DNA from: JANXQG01 sp037147235
GTDB lineage: Bacteria > Planctomycetota > Planctomycetia > Pirellulales > Thermoguttaceae
Direction: 5' to 3'
Length of the DNA stretch: 20,081 bases
Assembly: GCA_037147235.1 (NCBI GenBank)
Contig: JBAWVO010000094.1
Coordinates: 1 to 20,081, forward strand
The notes beneath the pieces were generated by a model. It saw only the letters and a program-made list of their open reading frames with translations, had not been told where the DNA came from and made no database searches. Shown here piece after piece: positions 15,553 through 20,081 of this stretch (positions are counted from its first letter, which is position 1; the number at the start of each line of letters is the position of its first letter). The position numbers were made by a program, and so were the translations under genes.

Positions 15553-18288
15553 ATGCGAATGATTGCTTTCGATCCCATTTTCTGTTGTAAGTCCGCTCGG
15601 CTGGGAATGCGGTGCATCGCAATTGCGTTGTCGGCCATTCTGCTGCCGTGCCATCCAACATGCGCCGAAACCCGCGTGGCCGTCATCGCCTCGCAGGGGG
15701 CGAGTGTCGAGAAGGTCGTGCCCCTGGTCGAGCTGCGGCTGGGACAGAAGAAGGATATCGTGCTCCTGGAACGGGAAAATGTCAAGAAAGTCCTTCGCGA
15801 ACAGGAGCTTTCCGCTCTTACGGCGGCCGAAGGGACCGCCAAACGGATCGCCCTGGGAAAACTCCTCAAGGCCGATCTACTTGTGGCGATCCGCGGCCAA
15901 GAAAAGCCCGCGCCGCAGGTTGAGATCATCGTGTGTGAGACGCGGCACGGATTGCGGCTCTGCCACGCGGCGATGCCCAGCGCCGATCCCGAGACCACCG
16001 CCACGGCCATCGTAAAGCTGGTTGAGCAGGCATTGGTGAAGCATGAGGGGCAGATCAAGGAGATCGTGGCCGTTCCGCCGCTGGTGAGTAACGATCTGGG
16101 CTTCGAGTCGCAGGCACTGCAAAAGCCCCTGGCCTGCTTGATCCAGCAGGCGCTCGTCGCCCGCTCCGGGTTGCTTGTCGTCGAGTTGGAGGAGGCCAAG
16201 GCGATCTCCGAGGAGTTGGCCGCCACCGGCGGAGAAATCCAGCGCCCCCTGCCGCTATACCTCTTGGGTGAGTTCCGCCATCAGGGTTTTGGACCCGAGG
16301 CGAAGCTTTCCGTGGTATTAACGCTCAAGCGGGGCTCACGGGAACTGGAGCAGCGCACACTTGCCGAACTGCCGACAGGCGATGTTGCCCAGCGCCTGCG
16401 GAGCGACGCGACGGCCATGATCGACAAGGCGGTGGGCACGGCGGTCGCGCCCCCGGACGCGACGGCCGAGGCGCGGCAGTTGGCCGAAGCCGCGCGGAGG
16501 ATGTTCGAGCTGGCCAGCTTCCTGGAATGCGTGGACCTTGCCGAAGCATCGTTGCTGCTGAAGCCCGAGGACGCCGACCTCCATCGCATCGCGGCCCAGG
16601 CATTGAGTGAGCACCTCACCCTGCTGTACGTCCGGCCCGGGGCGCCGGCGGACTTCGGGCAAAAGAATGAGGCATTGTACCGGCGGATGGCGCCGCACGT
16701 CGAGTCCTTCATGCTCCGCTTGCCAGTCCGGCATCGCGATTTCCTCATCATTGGCCTCTTCACGCACTACCCCGACAAGAAGGCAATGTGCGACATGATG
16801 CTCCGCGTGCTTGCGGCGAAGCAGAAGACGAAAATGCATGACGACACGCTCAACCTCTGCTCGCACTGCGTTGATAAATGCGTGGCCAAGCTCCCTGAAG
16901 ATGAGCAGTATCGCTGGAAACTGGCGGCGGCGCAGGCATGGCCGGTGGAACGGGTCAGCCGCAACGGGCTCATCACGCTGATTAGCATGCTCACCTATGG
17001 AGACCGAAGCGGCGACCTACCGCGGATGCGCAATACGATCAAGGCGCTGCGGACCTCCGAGAACCCTCTGTGCAATGCGGCCGCCGACGTTATGGAGCGG
17101 CGTCTAAACGAGGGCCGCCATGTCAACGACTGGTCCGACGACCCTCCGAAGGTTCAGAACTATACACCGCCGCCCGAGCCGGATCCGGTCAAGGACGGCC
17201 CGGAGGCGCACCTATTGCTGGCCAACCTGAAGGGCAAGGCCGACGATTGGATGCCCGCCGGACGCGTGCTGGACGAGCGGCGAAGCGGCAAGGAGCTTGC
17301 GGTTTCCGGCGGCCGGATTCCGCCTTTTGCCGAAATCCACGACTTCCTCTACGCCTACATGACCGACCTGGGCAGCTTCGACGGGCGGCTGAACTGGTTC
17401 GTCCAGCGGTCCACACGGCCACTGACCAAGCGCGAGGCGCCCGACGAGCCGCCGCGGGTGCTCGTTGTCGATCCGGCGACGGGCCAGTCTTGGACGATGT
17501 CCCAGGAGGATGGCGTCCCATCGACGCCGCTGATCGCCGCGACGGCCGTGCCGCTCGGGCCAGGGAAGGCGTGCATCGTGGGGGCCTTCGGCGAGTGGCG
17601 AAAGACGGGAAGCTGGATCGCGATTGCCGAAGTGAAGCCAGGCACCGGCAAAAAGTCCTTCCGCGTCATCCACGAGGCACAGAAGTTCCCCGCGCCGGGG
17701 AAGGAGGGGGACTGGAGCGATCCGCACCGCGGCTTCATGTCCGCGCGGGGATATGTCCTGGTTGATTCGTCGCCCGGCGGCGGCAAGCGGCACATCGCCT
17801 TCGAGCGCGGCGGCCAGGTTCCCTTCCTGCTGGTCGATCCGGAAACCTTAACCGTGCGGGTCGCCGCCGCGGCGCCCGACCCCGTCTTCCCCGGTTTCCC
17901 CGTGGGTCGTCAGGACGGGATATACTGGATCGACATGGACAAGGGCGGCAGTTACTCGGTGCGGCGCTTCGGACCGCCCGACTTCAAGGTCGAACGAAGT
18001 CCGGTCGCCAGCGCCCGAGGCAGCCTGACGTTCCACGGGCAGTGGAGCGTCCTGGTGGACGTGCGCTCCGACGTCTGGGTTGCCCGCAATCCGATGGGGG
18101 AGTTTCGCCGCCTCCGAACCGTTTTCGATAGGCCGAAAGACCACCGCATGGACTTCGACATGTTCCACGTCCTGTCGACGCGGCAGTTCGGCTTGCTCGG
18201 TTACGACTATTACTATCTGTTCCAAATCAAGCTGCCCTCGGACGAGGAACTCGCCGCGCTATTGGACTCGAAGCGCGGCGGGCGCTAA
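15553..18288 (+). CDS. Secreted CsgG2-TPR-propeller protein without LRRs (paralogue 3)
   Basis: 911 residues from the ATG at 15553; an ATG at 15607 (MRCIAIALSAILLPCHPTCA) gives a cleaner signal peptide but has no properly spaced ribosome binding site, so the start is uncertain by 18 codons. The frame is open upstream into the previous gene. Order: CsgG-like half 1 (about 39-140; IVLLERENVKKVLREQEL, then LGKLLKADLLVAIRGQEKP); Cys pair CETRHGLRLC; CsgG-like half 2 (about 170-246; EIVAVPPLVSNDLGFESQ, EEAKAISEEL, PLPLYLLGEFR); TPR-like helices (about 306-350); helical region to about 525; and propeller (about 555-895; PGKACIVGAFGEW, LSTRQFGLLGY). It ends at LPSDEELAALLDSKRGGR with no LRR. Twelve bases separate it from the next paralogue, implying co-transcription. 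Confidence 0.88.
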   Translation: MRMIAFDPIFCCKSARLGMRCIAIALSAILLPCHPTCAETRVAVIASQGASVEKVVPLVELRLGQKKDIVLLERENVKKVLREQELSALTAAEGTAKRIALGKLLKADLLVAIRGQEKPAPQVEIIVCETRHGLRLCHAAMPSADPETTATAIVKLVEQALVKHEGQIKEIVAVPPLVSNDLGFESQALQKPLACLIQQALVARSGLLVVELEEAKAISEELAATGGEIQRPLPLYLLGEFRHQGFGPEAKLSVVLTLKRGSRELEQRTLAELPTGDVAQRLRSDATAMIDKAVGTAVAPPDATAEARQLAEAARRMFELASFLECVDLAEASLLLKPEDADLHRIAAQALSEHLTLLYVRPGAPADFGQKNEALYRRMAPHVESFMLRLPVRHRDFLIIGLFTHYPDKKAMCDMMLRVLAAKQKTKMHDDTLNLCSHCVDKCVAKLPEDEQYRWKLAAAQAWPVERVSRNGLITLISMLTYGDRSGDLPRMRNTIKALRTSENPLCNAAADVMERRLNEGRHVNDWSDDPPKVQNYTPPPEPDPVKDGPEAHLLLANLKGKADDWMPAGRVLDERRSGKELAVSGGRIPPFAEIHDFLYAYMTDLGSFDGRLNWFVQRSTRPLTKREAPDEPPRVLVVDPATGQSWTMSQEDGVPSTPLIAATAVPLGPGKACIVGAFGEWRKTGSWIAIAEVKPGTGKKSFRVIHEAQKFPAPGKEGDWSDPHRGFMSARGYVLVDSSPGGGKRHIAFERGGQVPFLLVDPETLTVRVAAAAPDPVFPGFPVGRQDGIYWIDMDKGGSYSVRRFGPPDFKVERSPVASARGSLTFHGQWSVLVDVRSDVWVARNPMGEFRRLRTVFDRPKDHRMDFDMFHVLSTRQFGLLGYDYYYLFQIKLPSDEELAALLDSKRGGR

Positions 18289-18289
18289 C

Positions 18290-18294
18290 GGGAG
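18290..18294 (+). promoter_or_regulatory. Shine-Dalgarno GGGAG deciding the start at 18301
   Basis: GGGAG lies 6 bases before the ATG at 18301, inside the 12-base gap after the preceding stop. The in-frame TTG at 18298 is less likely. Confidence 0.6.
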
Positions 18295-18300
18295 AAATTG

Positions 18301-19986
18301 ATGGCACGACTGCGAATCATCGCCTGTATCTTCGCTCTGTTTCTGGGCGGCCGAGCCGTGGCCGAGCCCCGCGTAGCGGTGATCGGCTCGCCGAGTGCCG
18401 GAGTGGAGAAACTCCTGCCCCTGGTCGAGCTGCGGCTCGCCAAGCAACCAGGGCTGGCTCTATTGGAGCGCGAGAAGATCAGCGAGGTCTTTCGCGAGCA
18501 GGAGCTCTCTGCCCTGACCGCGGCCGAAGGGACGGCCAAGCGCGTCGCGCTGGGCAAGCTGCTCAAGGCCGACGTGCTGGTGGTGCTGCGCGGAGAGGAA
18601 AAGCCAATACCACACGCGTGGGTCGTGATCTGCGAGACCAGGCAGGGACTGCGTCTGTGCAATCAGCCCGTCGAGTGTGGCACGAAGGTCGAGGACCGTG
18701 CAGAGGCCGTCCTAAAGCTGGTTGAGCGGGCATTGGCGAAGCATGGCGGGCAGATCAAGGAGATTGTGGCCGTTCCGCCGCTGGTGAGCAACGACCTGGG
18801 CTTCGAGTCGCAGGCACAGCAAAAGCCGCTGGCCAACGTGATCGAACAGTCGCTGTTGACCCGCCCGCAGGTTCTTTCTGTCGAGCTGGCCGAGGCCAAG
18901 GCCGTTGCCGATGAACTGGCGGTCAGTGGCGACGAGGACATTCAGCGAAGACTGCCGCTCTATCTGATTGGCGAGTTCCGACACCAGGAGAATGGCACCA
19001 ACGTCAAGCTTACCTTCCACTTGAAACTCATGCGAGGACAGAAGCTCGTGGGCGAACGCGAGTTGAAGGATGTCGTGCCTGCGGATCTGGCAAATGCGTT
19101 ACGGCGGGAGGCGGCCTTCCTGTTGGACAAAGCGATGGAAACCACGGCGATGCTGCCCGATCCGGCGACTGAGGCCCAGCAACTGGCCCAGCGGGCGATC
19201 GTCTTGTACCAGCTCATGAACTTCTGCGAATGTCTGGAACTCTGCGAGGCCAGCCTCTTGCTGAAGCCCGATCAGACCGACATCCACCGCCTGGCGGCCC
19301 ACTCGGCGGGGATGCACGTCAGCATGCTCTTGCGGAAGGCGGCCGACAAACCGGTGCCTTACGGTGTGGAACGACTGAAGCAGGCGATCATGCACGAGAA
19401 TGCGGATACGCTCCGCCGCGGCCTGCCGCACCTGGAATACTTCATGGAACATGCGGCCATTTCCGCCACGCGGGACCGCGTGCTGATCTTAGGCTACTTC
19501 CAGTGCTGCCAGGAGATCAAGGAAATCCGCCCGATGGTGCTGCGGGTCTTGGCGGCCAAGCTGAAGGCCGGCGTGAACGACGACACGATCATGTTCGTGC
19601 GACGCTTTCGTCCGTGGGGTTTTCAGGGCATGACGGCCGACGAGATCCTCCGCTGGAAGCTGGAGGCGGCCAAGGCATGGCCCAGGGCCGACGCCCAAGG
19701 TATTTTGAACCTCGTGGACGTGGTAACCTATGGCACCGATGGCAGCGATAGCCCAGAACTGCGGGAGATCTGCAAACGCCTACGGGAGATTTCCAACCCG
19801 GCCGGTCCCGGAGCGGCCGAGTTCATGGAGATCCGCTGGCGTGCGGGCCATGTTGCGAATCCCGACGTACTTGCGATTCTTCGCGTCAGGAGCCGGGGAC
19901 CTTTTGCTGTACGACACGAAGACTGGCCGCATGCTGAAAGTGGTGCTCCCGCCGGACAAAGAACTGGCGGTCGTGCTGGCCGATAA
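18301..19986 (+). CDS. Truncated secreted CsgG2-TPR protein, propeller lost (paralogue 4, frameshifted 3' end)
   Basis: 561 residues as read. Signal peptide MARLRIIACIFALFLGGRAVA; CsgG-like half 1 (about 22-115; LALLEREKISEVFREQEL, LGKLLKADVLVVLRGEEKP); Cys pair CETRQGLRLC; CsgG-like half 2 (about 150-228; EIVAVPPLVSNDLGFESQ, AEAKAVADEL, RRLPLYLIGEFR); TPR-like helices (about 290-333; CEASLLLKPDQTDIH); and helical region to about residue 518. The match to the 15553 protein ends at RAGHVAN. The last 40 or so residues are arginine-rich and unrelated in this frame, while another forward frame carries a family-like ending (VVLPPDKELAVVLADK, to 20005). A deletion of about 1 kb has removed the propeller and shifted the frame. 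It may still make a secreted CsgG-TPR protein or be a decaying pseudogene. Confidence 0.82.
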   Translation: MARLRIIACIFALFLGGRAVAEPRVAVIGSPSAGVEKLLPLVELRLAKQPGLALLEREKISEVFREQELSALTAAEGTAKRVALGKLLKADVLVVLRGEEKPIPHAWVVICETRQGLRLCNQPVECGTKVEDRAEAVLKLVERALAKHGGQIKEIVAVPPLVSNDLGFESQAQQKPLANVIEQSLLTRPQVLSVELAEAKAVADELAVSGDEDIQRRLPLYLIGEFRHQENGTNVKLTFHLKLMRGQKLVGERELKDVVPADLANALRREAAFLLDKAMETTAMLPDPATEAQQLAQRAIVLYQLMNFCECLELCEASLLLKPDQTDIHRLAAHSAGMHVSMLLRKAADKPVPYGVERLKQAIMHENADTLRRGLPHLEYFMEHAAISATRDRVLILGYFQCCQEIKEIRPMVLRVLAAKLKAGVNDDTIMFVRRFRPWGFQGMTADEILRWKLEAAKAWPRADAQGILNLVDVVTYGTDGSDSPELREICKRLREISNPAGPGAAEFMEIRWRAGHVANPDVLAILRVRSRGPFAVRHEDWPHAESGAPAGQRTGGRAGR

Positions 19987-20005
19987 GGCGAGCGTTCCTC
20001 AATAA
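19862..20005 (+). pseudogene. Out-of-frame remnant of the paralogue 4 C-terminus
   Basis: In the frame ending with TAA at 20003-20005, the sequence reads GDLLLYDTKTGRMLKVVLP and then PDKELAVVLADK. The last part aligns with the C-terminus of the 15553 protein (KLPSDEELAALLDSK). The 18301 frame passes through this region and stops 19 bases earlier at 19984-19986. This is best explained as the original 3' end left after an internal deletion. The exact junction, near 19855-19890, cannot be fixed by eye. Confidence 0.65.
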
Positions 20006-20062
20006 ATGCGTGACTGAAAGGCGACGGTTAGGACCGGCGCATCAATAAGTGTCGCAAGAAAA

Positions 20063-20081
20063 GTAGCAGGCACACTCCGTG
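20063..20081. repeat. Possible start of an intergenic palindromic repeat cut by the window edge
   Basis: GTAGCAGGCACACTCCGTG ends at the window edge; GGCACAC-TCC-GTG is the first part of what would be an inverted repeat if TGCC follows. From memory it resembles short intergenic repeats in planctomycete genomes, but I cannot verify that here. Confidence 0.25.

Noticed and set aside
15243..16226. A 327-codon minus-strand open frame
   Set aside because: It is a serine/arginine-rich shadow spanning the end of one gene and the start of the next, explained by GC-rich codon usage.
17070..17765. A 231-codon forward frame inside paralogue 3
   Set aside because: It is arginine-rich with no family motif and is fully contained in a well-supported gene in another frame.

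Overview
The window reads as chromosome from a high-GC member of the Planctomycetota. This is inferred from family content, not from a marker gene. It has a C-terminal SHD1-like domain (8286 gene), 'TDAGL'-type leucine-rich repeats preceded by an 'AI..IE..GG.V..DE..PG.PVI.V' entry segment (11331 gene), an LTxxQ-like domain joined to HEAT repeats (356 gene), and many large secreted proteins without enzymatic motifs. No rRNA, tRNA, CRISPR array or transposase gene was seen. All genes are on the + strand.

Layout: 2-277 is the 3' end of an upstream gene. 356-1741 is a secreted LTxxQ/HEAT protein. 1799-2851 is a secreted two-domain protein with a glutamine-amidotransferase-like fold, joined by an ATGA overlap to 2848-3900, a stand-alone CsgG-like protein. 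3918-7904 is a very large secreted protein (two CsgG-like halves, TPR-like helices, beta-propeller, short LRR tail). 7905-8285 has no gene but carries an exact 136-bp copy of the end of the CsgG-like gene, split by a 119-bp MITE. 8286-10022 is a propeller plus SHD1-like protein, 10070-11230 a HEAT-repeat protein, and 11331-15398 a second giant CsgG/propeller protein with about 14 LRRs. 15553-18288 is a third paralogue ending after the propeller. 18301-19986 is a fourth that has lost the propeller and ends out of frame.

Function: every complete gene begins with a signal peptide and encodes either a CsgG/TolB-N-like domain or a repeat scaffold (HEAT, TPR, propeller, LRR). I see no catalytic motif I can defend. 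The most economical reading is a lineage-specific, extracytoplasmic, multi-protein assembly. It appears built on a duplicated CsgG-like module whose C-terminal binding domains have diversified by module gain and loss. No curli subunit (CsgA/B) or CsgE/F accessory gene is present. Envelope location and scaffold role are inferences. The four-member paralogous family, the perfect direct repeat, the MITE with its empty site preserved 4.2 kb away, and the propeller deletion are read directly from the sequence.
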